From Weissella diestrammenae (GTDB taxonomy: Bacteria > Bacillota > Bacilli > Lactobacillales > Lactobacillaceae), in NCBI RefSeq assembly GCF_014397255.1, contig NZ_CP060724.1, forward strand, positions 1,488,001 through 1,552,000: DNA of 64,000 nt, read 5' to 3'. A program made the translations under genes and the position numbers. Shown here piece by piece: positions 37,979-46,542 of this stretch; positions within the stretch are counted from its first letter, which is position 1; each line of letters starts with the position of its first letter. The notes beneath the pieces are model-generated. The model was not told the origin of the DNA. It did no database searches and was given only the letters and a program-made list of their open reading frames with translations.

Positions 37979-38907
37979 AAACAAAAAAGAAATGGGTGAT
38001 TTTGGGGCTGTTTGCAATTGGAATTGGTGTTTTACTGGCCAGTCAGAATTTATTTTCCAATCAACGTCAGTCCAAAAATGAAGTTATTAAAATTGGAACC
38101 ATGAATACCACTGAGTCTCAAATTGTTGGTAATATTATCAGTGAATTAATGACACATCGTTCGACACAAAAAACAATGATGGTTAACAATCTGGGGTCAT
38201 CATCAGTTGCACATCAAGCGATGCTACGTGGTGATATTGATATCTCAGCTACTCGGTATACAGGTACCGAAATTGCGGCAACGCTGAATCAACCGGCAAT
38301 TTTTAATCAACAGGAAGCACAGAAAGTTGTAAAGAAAGCATTTACTGAGCGCTTTAATCAGACCTGGTTTGATACATATGGCTTTTCAAACACATATGTT
38401 CTGTTGGTCACACCAAAAGTTGCAGAAAAATATCATTTGAAAACAATCAGTGACTTGGCGAAAGTTAGCTCAAAATTAACGATGGCCGTTGATTCATCTT
38501 GGTTTGAGAAGTCAGGGGATGGTTATGATGCATTTGTAAAGAAATACCAGACGAATTTTAAGCGTATTTTACCGATGCAGATTGGTCTAGTATACCCATC
38601 AGTTTCTAAAGGCAATGTTGACGTTGCTATGGGATACTCAACTGATAGCCGTATTATGAGCAGTCATCTTGTGATGTTAAAAGATGATTTACATTTTTTC
38701 CCAGCATATGATACTAGTATGGTTGTGTCAAATGAGCTGCTTAAACGTCAGCCACAACTGAAAGCTACTTTAAATAAGCTAATTGGACAAATCAACTTGG
38801 AAGAAATGCAAAAATTAAATTATCAAGTTGATCATCAAGGATTAGCACCTGAGAAAGTGGCACATGATTATTTAATGGAAAATAATTACTTTCAAGGGGG
38901 TAAATAA
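37975..38907 (+). CDS. opuCC: Osmolyte ABC transporter substrate-binding protein
   Basis: A 310-residue quaternary-amine binding protein of the OpuAC type, with IKIGTMNTTESQIVGNIISELM, DISATRYTGTE and VYPSVSKGNVDVAMGYSTD. The N-terminus has a hydrophobic helix (WVILGLFAIGIGVLLASQNLF) but no lipobox cysteine: LLASQ stands where LxxC is expected. It is probably tethered by an uncleaved signal anchor or released, unlike lipoprotein OpuCC. Substrates could be betaine, carnitine or choline. Confidence 0.91.
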   Translation: MKTKKKWVILGLFAIGIGVLLASQNLFSNQRQSKNEVIKIGTMNTTESQIVGNIISELMTHRSTQKTMMVNNLGSSSVAHQAMLRGDIDISATRYTGTEIAATLNQPAIFNQQEAQKVVKKAFTERFNQTWFDTYGFSNTYVLLVTPKVAEKYHLKTISDLAKVSSKLTMAVDSSWFEKSGDGYDAFVKKYQTNFKRILPMQIGLVYPSVSKGNVDVAMGYSTDSRIMSSHLVMLKDDLHFFPAYDTSMVVSNELLKRQPQLKATLNKLIGQINLEEMQKLNYQVDHQGLAPEKVAHDYLMENNYFQGGK

Positions 38908-39549
38908 ATGACAACTGGATTGATTGGACAAGTTTTTCACTATTATGTCGTCAATGGCATGTCAATTTTAGAAGCTATGGGACGGCAACTATTGATGACC
39001 TTTGATGGCGTTATGTTAGCTGTTATCATTGGATTACCACTTGGCATATTAGCGCAGCGTTTTAAGAAAATTGGGGCAGGGATTATTACAATCACTAATT
39101 TATTACAGATTATGCCTGGCTTGGCGCTGATGTCACTGTTGATGATTGTTTTTGGATTAGGTAGCCGAACTGTTATTATCACGATTTTTTTGTATTCACT
39201 GCTACCCATCATCGGCAATACTTTGTCTGGGCTATTGGCAGTTCCTAAAAGCTTGGAAGATGTTGGTAAAGGTTTGGGGATGACGCGTTGGCAAATCCTA
39301 TTAAAAATCAATTTACCAATGGCACTTCCCGCCATTATGACTGGTATTCGGAATGCATTAATTGTTTCGATTAGTATCGCAACTTTAGGTGCATTCATTG
39401 GTGGTGGCGGATTGGGGGATTTAATTATTCGCGGGTTAAATGCAAGTGATGGTGGCGTCATTATTATTGCTGGTGTTTTACCAACAATTATTATTGCTGT
39501 GCTCGGTGATTTTTTGATACAGAAATTAACACAGTACTTACAAGTATAA
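38908..39549 (+). CDS. opuCD: Osmolyte ABC transporter permease, second subunit
   Basis: A 213-residue permease paralogous to OpuCB. Helices include LLMTFDGVMLAVIIGLPLGILAQ and ITNLLQIMPGLALMSLLMIVFGLG, and the EAA loop is DVGKGLGMTRWQILLKINLPMALP. It begins directly after the opuCC stop. It is the last gene of the four-gene opuC operon and is followed by a terminator. Confidence 0.93.
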   Translation: MTTGLIGQVFHYYVVNGMSILEAMGRQLLMTFDGVMLAVIIGLPLGILAQRFKKIGAGIITITNLLQIMPGLALMSLLMIVFGLGSRTVIITIFLYSLLPIIGNTLSGLLAVPKSLEDVGKGLGMTRWQILLKINLPMALPAIMTGIRNALIVSISIATLGAFIGGGGLGDLIIRGLNASDGGVIIIAGVLPTIIIAVLGDFLIQKLTQYLQV

Positions 39550-39552
39550 ACG

Positions 39553-39590
39553 GACTAGACGTTGAGGCTAACGTGTCTAGTCTTTTTTTA
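39553..39590 (+). terminator. Terminator after opuCD
   Basis: GACTAGAC (39553-39560) pairs with GTCTAGTC (39575-39582), with further GTT/AAC pairing inside, followed by T7. Confidence 0.9.
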
Positions 39591-39733
39591 TCTCAATTCC
39601 CAGATTAATTATGTATGATGCCATCGACGGTAAAACTTAAATAGCTGATGATTTAATTAATATTATCAAATTCAATGTTAATTGATTGAGAATAAGTATG
39701 CATTATCGAGTCACTCGAGAAATGATTTATTTC

Positions 39734-39762
39734 TTGACGTGGGAAATAGTTAGGGGTAGAGT
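39734..39762 (+). promoter_or_regulatory. Promoter of the purine permease transcription unit
   Basis: TTGACG at 39734-39739 and TAGAGT at 39757-39762 with a 17-base spacer. The start is expected near 39769, well upstream of the structured leader. Confidence 0.65.
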
Positions 39763-39768
39763 AAAATC

Positions 39769-39928
39769 TATTATTTCAAATATTTTTTGTCGTTAACGTG
39801 TTTCGCCACAGACTTAAGATGGAAAGCAATGGGTTTGAGGGCGACGTGAGATCAGAAGACTTTTCTGCGTCGTTTTCTCTTTAATTGCGTCTTAATGTGG
39901 TTGTTACCCGTTAAGACGCATTTTTTTA
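39769..39928 (+). ncRNA. Structured leader with terminator: candidate riboswitch
   Basis: An approximately 160-base leader. Possible helices are P1 of ACGT (39796-39799) plus CGCC (39804-39807) against GGCGACGT (39840-39847), an internal CTTAA/TTGAG hairpin, and CAGAA/TTCTG closed by GACG/CGTC (about 39843-39880). A perfect terminator follows: TGCGTCTTAA (39886-39895) with TTAAGACGCA (39911-39920) and T7. The upstream TTAAGA and GACG could pair with the terminator's left arm, which would give a switch. I do not see the conserved purine-riboswitch core, so the ligand is unknown. Confidence 0.55.
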
Positions 39929-39942
39929 AGGGAGTGGTTGGG

Positions 39943-41399
39943 GTGTTAGAAAATTTTTTAAGCTGTCAGAAAATGGTACAACGGTTCGAACAGAAGTCAT
40001 TGCGGGATTAACAACCTTTGTGGCAATGGCGTATATTGTTTTCCTTAATCCAGCAGTTTTGTCATTAACTGGTATGCCTAGTCAAGGTGTGTTCTTGGCA
40101 ACGATTTTTACAGCAGTTGTTGGTACATTAATTACAGGCCTTTTTGCGAATTTGCCATATGCTTTAGCACCATCAATCGGGATGCAAGCAATGTTTACCT
40201 ATACCATTGTTTTTGGTTTAGGATTTACATGGCAACAGGCATTGGGAATGGTATTTTTGGTTGGTGTTGTTGATATTATTATCACGCTGACTAAATTGCG
40301 TTCGGCCATTGTCAAAGGTATTCCAGAACAATTAAAACATGCCATTGCTGCTGGTATTGGGTTGTTTATTGCATATATTGGTTTAAAAAATGCTGGCTTT
40401 TTAAATTTTATTGTGGATCCTGCAAATATTACTAAGCTAAATGGCGCACCTTTCCATGTGGGACAAGGGGCAAAGACAATTAGTTCAATTCTTGCAAATG
40501 GCGGTACAACCCCAGAAATTGCAAATTTTAATCAACCAGCACTGTTATTAGCATTAATTGGATTGATTATTTTGGTTGTGCTAGTTGTATTAAATGTGCC
40601 AGGTGCCTTTTTGATCTCAGTTGGCGTAACAACTTTGATTGGGATACCAATGGGTGTTACCAACACACATATGGATGTCATGGCATCATTTCAAAAAACA
40701 TTTCATGAATTTGGACAAGTATTTGGTGCTGGATTAGGCCGTGATGGCCTGTGGTCAATGTTCACGACGCCTAAACACATTTTAGTAGTTATCTTGACGG
40801 TGTTCTCAATGGGTTTGTCTGGCTTATTTGATGCAATCGGTACCTTTATTGGAACTGGTATGACTACAGGGATTTTCTCAGAAAAAGATCAACGCGAATT
40901 TTATGAAGGGCGTGGGTTTAAATCTAAGATGGACCGTGGATTAGTTGCGGATACCTTTGCGACAATGATGGCGGGTGTTTTTGGGACATCAAATACCACA
41001 ACGTTTATCGAATCGGCTTCAGGTATTAAAGCAGGCGGTCGAACCGGTTTAACGTCAGTTGTTATTGCAGCAGGCTTTTTATTAGCTATTTTTGCGGCAC
41101 CACTCGTTGGTGTCATTCCAACGGCAGCAACCGCACCGATTCTCATTATTGTTGGTATTATGATGATGAATGAATTCAAAATGATTGATTGGAATGATAT
41201 TGAAATTGCCATTCCAGCTTTCTTCACATCTGCATTTATGGCATTTTCATACTCAATTTCATACGGAATTGCAGCAGGATTTATCTTCTTTATTGTTGTT
41301 AAGGTTGTCCGGAGAAAGTGGCGACAAATTAGCCCTATTTTATGGGTTGTATCGCTACTATTCTTATTGAATTTTATTTCATTGGCTGTGAATAATTAA
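39943..41399 (+). CDS. NCS2/AzgA-type purine (guanine/hypoxanthine) permease, 5' frameshift
   Basis: Polytopic uptake protein. FVAMAYIVFLNPAVLS, ALAPSIGMQAMFTYT, GLSGLFDAIGTFIGTG and GVFGTSNTTTFIESASGI are AzgA/PbuG-type motifs. The main frame opens only at GTG 40020. Upstream, a GTG at 39943 behind GGGAG encodes VLENF and then goes out of frame at a T6 run (39954-39959). One more T would give LENFFKLSENGTTVRTEVIAGL (shown for comparison), the normal family N-terminus. The gene is frameshifted, slips at the run, or the base call is wrong. The intact protein would be about 485 residues. Confidence 0.88.
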
Positions 41400-41406
41400 A
41401 TAATTT

Positions 41407-41428
41407 AATGCCGTGAAACAGGCATTTT
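41407..41428 (+). terminator. Short stem-loop after the purine permease
   Basis: AATGCC (41407-41412) pairs with GGCATT (41421-41426) around 8 bases, followed by TTTCC. A weak terminator, backed up by a stronger one at 41467. Confidence 0.5.
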
Positions 41429-41466
41429 CCTGATTAACGTATATATGTACGATGAATTAATGAACT

Positions 41467-41515
41467 GATTAGTAAAAATTTACGGTATAGCCCGAATTTT
41501 TCTAATCGGTTTTTT
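41467..41515 (+). terminator. Second, stronger terminator downstream of the purine permease
   Basis: GATTAGTAAAAATT (41467-41480) pairs with AATTTTTCTAATC (41495-41507), with one bulged base and a 14-base loop, followed by GG and T6. Confidence 0.75.
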
Positions 41516-41873
41516 ATATTAATGCTGACGCTTAAATGGTTCTGGGTAAGGCGTATATTCAGTTTAAGTGCGAATGGCAAAGGGTGATCTGTTAGTAATC
41601 ATTGCTAACAGAATCTTGGTGGTCTGCCCGAATGAGTGGACGGTTTAGTTTTCATGTTTCGCATGGTTGATAGTGTTGATAGTATAGTATTTGCCATAGT
41701 TATCATACGCTTGATACAGATTTACCCGGTAGTGTGGTTAAAAATGTTCAATGCAATGATAGGCATCAAGAAAGGACTGTTGGTATCGTTTGCGGATAAC
41801 TCAAAATGGTAGTTATTTATGTGGCATCGAATTGATTATTCAGAGCCAGTTTAATCTAGGCTTGTTTTTCTTG
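41516..41873. other. Gene-free region upstream of recG
   Basis: About 360 bases with no supported gene. It contains a perfect 8-bp hairpin, TCTGTTAG (41588-41595) / CTAACAGA (41605-41612). Short protein-like stretches on the minus strand (about 41640-41830) are broken by stops and frame changes, so it may hold the remains of a decayed gene of unrecognised family. Confidence 0.4.
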
Positions 41874-41879
41874 TATAAT
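41851..41879 (+). promoter_or_regulatory. Promoter of recG
   Basis: Consensus TATAAT at 41874-41879 with a poor -35 (TTAATC at 41851-41856, 17-base spacer). The recG ATG lies 33 bases downstream. Confidence 0.6.
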
Positions 41880-41912
41880 AACAAATAGAGAACGAAGCGA
41901 GGAGGATAACTT

Positions 41913-43946
41913 ATGCAGACGCTAAATGATCAAATTAGTGTCTTGAGTGGCGTTGGTGAAAAAAGAGAACAGGCTTTAAATGCGTTGGGTATTTTTACTA
42001 TTTATGATTTACTCACTTATTATCCAGTCCGCTACAGCGATTTGGCCGTCAAGACGCCAGCAATAACTGCCGACGGTGAAAAGGTGACTTTCAAAGGTGT
42101 CGTTTCATCGGAACCAGTGGTTTCACGGTTTGGTTATCGGAAAATGCGAGTCAATTTCAGAGTGTTAGTTGAACATGATAACATTATGGTGACTTTTTTT
42201 AATCAACCATGGATTCAAGACCGTGTTCACTTAGGTGAAGAGATTGCTGTGTATGGTACTTATCAGAAAGCACGCCAGTCATTATCTGGTATAAAAGTAT
42301 TGACACACGGTCGTGAAGATGAACTTGAAGCGACATATCCATCATCAAAACAGGTACAACAAAAAACAATCAAAGCATTGATTGAACAAGCATTAGGTAA
42401 GTATCAGCATCAAATTGTTGACTTAATTCCCGAAAATATTCGGCGTCGCTATCAATTACTGAATAAACACGATATGATTTTTGGCATGCATGTGCCAAAA
42501 GATGGACAGGAAGCACAAACTGCGCGCCGCAGTGCGTCATTTGAAGAATTTTTCTTATTTCAATTACGCTTGCAAGTCCTAAAAATGATGGACAAAAAGA
42601 ATCAAGGCCGTGCAATTCAGTTTGATAATCAACGCTTAAAACAATTTATCACCACGCTACCTTTTGAGTTAACTACTGCGCAAAAAAAGGTGGTCAATGA
42701 AATTGTATTAGATATGAAACGGCCAATTCATATGAATCGCTTATTACAAGGTGATGTTGGTTCTGGTAAAACCGTAGTCGCAGCTTTAGCAATGTATGCC
42801 ACGATCACGGCAGGGATGCAAGCAACATTGATGGCACCAACTGAGATATTAGCACAACAACATGCAAAAACATTAGGCCAATTTTTTCAACCGCAAGAAG
42901 TCCGGGTGGAAATTCTAACTGGTGCAACGAAAGCTTCAATTCGGCGACAAATTCTAGAAGATGTTCGTGATGGGGCTGTCGATATTTTAATTGGGACGCA
43001 CGCACTGATTCAACCAGACATCGCGTTTCATAATTTAGGCTTAGCAGTGATTGATGAACAACATCGTTTTGGTGTTAAACAGCGCGCTTTATTGCGAAAA
43101 ATCGGGATGAATCCTGATATTTTAGCTATGACCGCAACACCAATACCAAGAACCTTAGCTATTACTGCATATGGTGAAATGGACGTGTCAATTATTGATC
43201 AATTACCTGCAGGTCGGAAACCAATTCAAACACAGTGGTTACGGGGCAATGAGTTTGAAGAAGCGATTCGATTTATACGAACCCAATTAACACATGGAGC
43301 CCAAGCATACGTCGTGACACCATTGATTGAAGAATCAGAGACGTTAGATGTACAAAATGCGCTTGCAGTTTATGAAGAATTATTACAACATTTTGCACCT
43401 GATTACCAGGTGGGATTATTACATGGTCGTCTAGCTAATGCAGAAAAAGATGATGTGATGGCGAGATTTAAGGCAAATGAATTTCAAGTCTTGGTAGCTA
43501 CGACCGTTATTGAAGTAGGTGTCGACGTCCCGAATGCAACTGTGATGTTGATTTTAGACGCAGATCGATTTGGGTTAGCGCAATTACATCAGTTACGAGG
43601 GCGTGTTGGCCGAGGTGAGCGACAATCATATACGTTCTTGATTGCCGACCCCAAAACACAACAAGGCATTGAACGGATGACAGCCATGGTCGAAACTACA
43701 GATGGTTTTGTCTTGGCACAAAAAGATTTAGAATTGCGGGGTTCAGGCGATATTTTGGGTAACCGACAATCGGGCGTGCCGGAATTTAAGGTGGGCGATC
43801 CAGTGAGAGATATGGTCATGATGAATGCTGCACAACAGTCTGCGATTGAAATTGTGAGTACGCCAGGTTGGGATACCGCCGATCAAAATACGCATTTAGT
43901 CAATTATTTATCTGAGACAATGGCAGCATATCGTCATTTTGATTAA
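41913..43946 (+). CDS. recG: ATP-dependent DNA helicase RecG
   Basis: Branch-migration helicase that processes Holliday junctions and stalled forks. The 677 residues contain the N-terminal wedge OB domain (about 60-150), Walker A GDVGSGKTVVA, DEXQ-type DEQHRFG, TATPIPRT, and the C-terminal motif QLRGRVGRGE followed by the TRG region GSGDILGNRQSG. GAGGAGG precedes the ATG at 41913. In many relatives recG directly follows fakA and precedes plsX; here both junctions carry inserted genes. Confidence 0.97.
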   Translation: MQTLNDQISVLSGVGEKREQALNALGIFTIYDLLTYYPVRYSDLAVKTPAITADGEKVTFKGVVSSEPVVSRFGYRKMRVNFRVLVEHDNIMVTFFNQPWIQDRVHLGEEIAVYGTYQKARQSLSGIKVLTHGREDELEATYPSSKQVQQKTIKALIEQALGKYQHQIVDLIPENIRRRYQLLNKHDMIFGMHVPKDGQEAQTARRSASFEEFFLFQLRLQVLKMMDKKNQGRAIQFDNQRLKQFITTLPFELTTAQKKVVNEIVLDMKRPIHMNRLLQGDVGSGKTVVAALAMYATITAGMQATLMAPTEILAQQHAKTLGQFFQPQEVRVEILTGATKASIRRQILEDVRDGAVDILIGTHALIQPDIAFHNLGLAVIDEQHRFGVKQRALLRKIGMNPDILAMTATPIPRTLAITAYGEMDVSIIDQLPAGRKPIQTQWLRGNEFEEAIRFIRTQLTHGAQAYVVTPLIEESETLDVQNALAVYEELLQHFAPDYQVGLLHGRLANAEKDDVMARFKANEFQVLVATTVIEVGVDVPNATVMLILDADRFGLAQLHQLRGRVGRGERQSYTFLIADPKTQQGIERMTAMVETTDGFVLAQKDLELRGSGDILGNRQSGVPEFKVGDPVRDMVMMNAAQQSAIEIVSTPGWDTADQNTHLVNYLSETMAAYRHFD

Positions 43947-43960
43947 TTAAGACATGTGAG

Positions 43961-43991
43961 AAACAAACTAGGTGCCTAGTTTGTTTTTTTT
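43961..43991 (+). terminator. Terminator after recG
   Basis: AAACAAACTAGG (43961-43972) pairs with CCTAGTTTGTTT (43975-43986), followed by more Ts. It is symmetrical enough to work from either side. Confidence 0.93.
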
Positions 43992-44045
43992 GTAACGTTT
44001 CGTAAATTTATACGTACTAAAAACGAACAAATCAAAAATCAGGGG

Positions 44046-44074
44046 TTGATTTATACGGAAGAATATTTTAAACT
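44046..44074 (+). promoter_or_regulatory. Promoter of the GH43/sugar symporter operon
   Basis: TTGATT (44046-44051) and TAAACT (44069-44074) with a 17-base spacer. The expected transcription start falls at about 44081, inside the cre element. Confidence 0.6.
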
Positions 44075-44080
44075 GTATTT

Positions 44081-44094
44081 TGTAAACGTTTACA
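44081..44094. promoter_or_regulatory. cre site (CcpA operator)
   Basis: TGTAAACGTTTACA is a perfect 14-bp palindrome and matches the catabolite-responsive-element consensus TGWAANCGNTNWCA at every position. Lying at the predicted start of transcription, it should give CcpA-dependent repression in glucose. Confidence 0.88.
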
Positions 44095-44135
44095 TTGCTA
44101 TTATCATAATAATATATATCAAAGGGTTAGAAAAC

Positions 44136-45104
44136 ATGACAAACTATGCACCTTTAATTATTCAACGTGCTGATCCATTTATCTATCGACATTCAGATGG
44201 GTATTATTACTTCACAGCATCAGTACCAGCTTATAACAGAATTGAACTACGGCGCTCTAAAACAATTGCTGGTCTGGCACATGCCATGCCACGAACCATT
44301 TGGCGTAAGCATGAGAGCAATAGTGGCGAAGAAAGTGAGCTCATTTGGGCACCAGAAATCCATTTTATTAATAATGCCTGGTATATTTACTTTGCAGCTG
44401 CTGAAACCACAGCTTTTGATGACAATGGGATGTTCCAACACCGTATGTTTGCGCTGGAATGCTTAAATGACGATCCAATGAGATCAGAAGAAGACTGGGT
44501 CGAAAAAGGGCAGATTAAGACGCCGATGTCGACTTTTGCATTAGATGCAACGGTGCTTCAACGAGCAGATCAACTTTATTATATTTGGGCGCAAAAGGAT
44601 CCTGAAATATTTGGGAATACAAATTTGTATATCGCGGAAATGAGCAATCCTTGGACGCTGAAATCAGTGCCAACATTATTGTCTAAACCTGAATTTGAGT
44701 GGGAAACACGTATTTTTGCTGTGAATGAAGGACCAGCAATTCTACATCGAAATGGTCGTTATTTCTTAACCTACTCTGGAAGTGCAACGGATGAAAACTA
44801 TTGTATGGGGATGCTGATTGCCGATGAAAACGCAGACTTACTTGATGCGAATAGTTGGCACAAATTAAGTCAACCGGTCTTTCAATCTGACGTGGCACAT
44901 CATTTACTGGGACCCGGTCATAATTCCTTTACAGTATCTGAAGATGGCCAGACCGATTTGTTAGTCTATCATATCCGAAATTATTCAGATATTAAGGGCG
45001 ATCCATTGTATGATCCGAATCGGCACACAATGGTTCAAGCATTTGACTATGATGAATCTGGGGTACCCGTCTTTGGTAAACCAGTTCGTTTTACTGAAGA
45101 ATAG
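44136..45104 (+). CDS. Glycoside hydrolase family 43 (arabinosidase/xylosidase-like)
   Basis: A 322-residue single-domain five-bladed propeller. It has the catalytic base D13 in IIQRADPFIYRHSDG, the pKa-setting Asp in FALDATVL and the acid Glu in NEGPAILHRNG. There is no signal peptide, so it acts in the cytosol on imported oligosaccharides. The ATG at 44136 has AAAGGG upstream; a longer frame starting at 44046 would run through the promoter and cre site and is rejected. It is 12 bases from the symporter gene. Activity on arabino- or xylo-oligosaccharides is inference. Confidence 0.88.
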   Translation: MTNYAPLIIQRADPFIYRHSDGYYYFTASVPAYNRIELRRSKTIAGLAHAMPRTIWRKHESNSGEESELIWAPEIHFINNAWYIYFAAAETTAFDDNGMFQHRMFALECLNDDPMRSEEDWVEKGQIKTPMSTFALDATVLQRADQLYYIWAQKDPEIFGNTNLYIAEMSNPWTLKSVPTLLSKPEFEWETRIFAVNEGPAILHRNGRYFLTYSGSATDENYCMGMLIADENADLLDANSWHKLSQPVFQSDVAHHLLGPGHNSFTVSEDGQTDLLVYHIRNYSDIKGDPLYDPNRHTMVQAFDYDESGVPVFGKPVRFTEE

Positions 45105-45116
45105 GAGGACTAACAC

Positions 45117-46361
45117 ATGGAAACTTCAAAACAAAATAAGGGAATGTTCTGGTCATTTCCAATTTCACATTTTTCGTATTTCTTTATTTGGGCTATCGTA
45201 GCGGGTTATCTAACGCTTTGGTTAGAACAAGTTGCTAAATTAAATGGGAGTCAGGCTGGGATTATCTTCTCGATGATGGCTGCTATGTCATTGATTTTTC
45301 AACCGATTTTTGGCTATTTTTCAGACCGATTGGTGATGAAGAAAACACTTGTCTTTATTATCTTAGGTGCAGGTGCATTAATTGGGCCATATTTTCAATG
45401 GTTATTCATGCCAATTCTTGATGAAACAAATTCATTTGTCGTTGCAATTATAACCGGTATTTATTTATCTTTTGTTTTAAATGGTGGTGTTTCAGTTATT
45501 GAGCAGTACATTCAACGTGCATCAGTGACAAATCATTTTGAATTTGGCCATTCTCGAATTGGTGGATCTGTTGCTGGTGCAGTGGCAGCCTTTGTCGGCG
45601 GTCGACTCTTTTTGTGGCAACCAAACTCGATTTTTTGGGCAGCAACAGTGACGGCATTGATTGCCATCATCATGTTCGCATTTTTTGATAAGATTAATGA
45701 TGATAATTCAACGCATATCGCAGATGCGTCAGAAAAAATTTCAATGCGTGATGTACGGCACATCTTTAAATTAAGAAACTTCTGGGTATTAGGCATCTTT
45801 TATATGGGTGCTTCAGCATTGTATGACGTCTTTGATCAACAATTCGTTATTTTCTTTCAGACATTTTTCCATTCTGTTAGTGCTGCGACCACCGTTTATT
45901 CAAACACGACGACAATTCAAATGTTCATCGAAATGATTTTGATGATTCCAATGCCGTATTTGATTAATAAAATTGGTGCACGGAATGGCTTACTGATTTA
46001 TGGCTTTATCACTGCCTTACGCATTATTGGAACTGCACTAGCGCCAAATTGGATTTTTATCGTCGTTTTGCGATTGCTCGCAGGATTTGAAATGCCACTT
46101 GTATTAATATCAATTATGAAATATATCGCTGGTAGTTTTGATAATAAGCTCTACGCAACAGTTTATGCCTTAGCTGCTAACTTTATGAAACAAGTGTCTG
46201 TTTTCGCGTTTTCGGCACTAGCTGGAAATTTCTATGATTCACTTGGCTTTCAAACCACATACCTCATTATGGGGAGCTTCGTTTTGGTTGTGACAATCTT
46301 TGCGGCAATTTTCCTGGAAAAAGATCGAATTAAAAATCAAACAACAGTTAGTATGGAATAG
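45117..46361 (+). CDS. MFS oligosaccharide:H+ symporter (LacY/OHS type)
   Basis: A 414-residue protein with twelve predicted helices. It begins MFWSFPISHFSYFFIWAIVAGYLTLWLEQVA and has the MFS loop GYFSDRLVMKK, as in LacY, RafB and CscB. The segment EFGHSRIGGSVAGAVAAF resembles the LacY substrate-side helix region. GGAGG precedes the ATG at 45117. Cotranscription with the GH43 gene under cre control indicates import of an oligosaccharide that GH43 then cleaves inside the cell. Confidence 0.88.
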   Translation: METSKQNKGMFWSFPISHFSYFFIWAIVAGYLTLWLEQVAKLNGSQAGIIFSMMAAMSLIFQPIFGYFSDRLVMKKTLVFIILGAGALIGPYFQWLFMPILDETNSFVVAIITGIYLSFVLNGGVSVIEQYIQRASVTNHFEFGHSRIGGSVAGAVAAFVGGRLFLWQPNSIFWAATVTALIAIIMFAFFDKINDDNSTHIADASEKISMRDVRHIFKLRNFWVLGIFYMGASALYDVFDQQFVIFFQTFFHSVSAATTVYSNTTTIQMFIEMILMIPMPYLINKIGARNGLLIYGFITALRIIGTALAPNWIFIVVLRLLAGFEMPLVLISIMKYIAGSFDNKLYATVYALAANFMKQVSVFAFSALAGNFYDSLGFQTTYLIMGSFVLVVTIFAAIFLEKDRIKNQTTVSME

Positions 46362-46382
46362 TGAAAATCAAAATTACAGTTA

Positions 46383-46417
46383 AAAAACCATGCTGTGGGC
46401 GACACAACATGGTTTTT
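46383..46417 (+). terminator. Terminator after the symporter gene
   Basis: AAAAACCATG (46383-46392) pairs with CATGGTTTTT (46408-46417), with an inner TGTG/CACA helix. Confidence 0.9.
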
Positions 46418-46484
46418 AATTGGATATTTTAGTAGTGGCTAGCAGTAAGCATAAGATATTGTTTTTTAGATTTATTAGGTTAAG

Positions 46485-46513
46485 TTTGAGGCAATGTGCT
46501 AGAATTGTAGAAT
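46485..46513 (+). promoter_or_regulatory. Possible promoter of plsX
   Basis: TTTGAG (46485-46490) and TAGAAT (46508-46513), spacer 17 bases. A second TAGAAT at 46500-46505 has no -35. No FapR or FabT site was recognised. Confidence 0.45.
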
Positions 46514-46542
46514 ACTAAATTATAAAAACAAAGGTGAGTGAC

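Noticed and set aside
38943-39461. 172-codon minus-strand frame opposite opuCD
   Set aside because: It lies fully antisense to a well-supported permease gene and its composition follows from that gene's hydrophobic codons. No ribosome site or family motif.
39769-39928. Standard purine riboswitch before the purine permease
   Set aside because: The expected conserved loop and junction bases of the purine aptamer are not found; kept only as an orphan candidate.
44046-44135. Extended N-terminus of the GH43 protein starting with TTG at 44046
   Set aside because: It would be translated from the promoter and cre site; the ATG at 44136 fits the family start.
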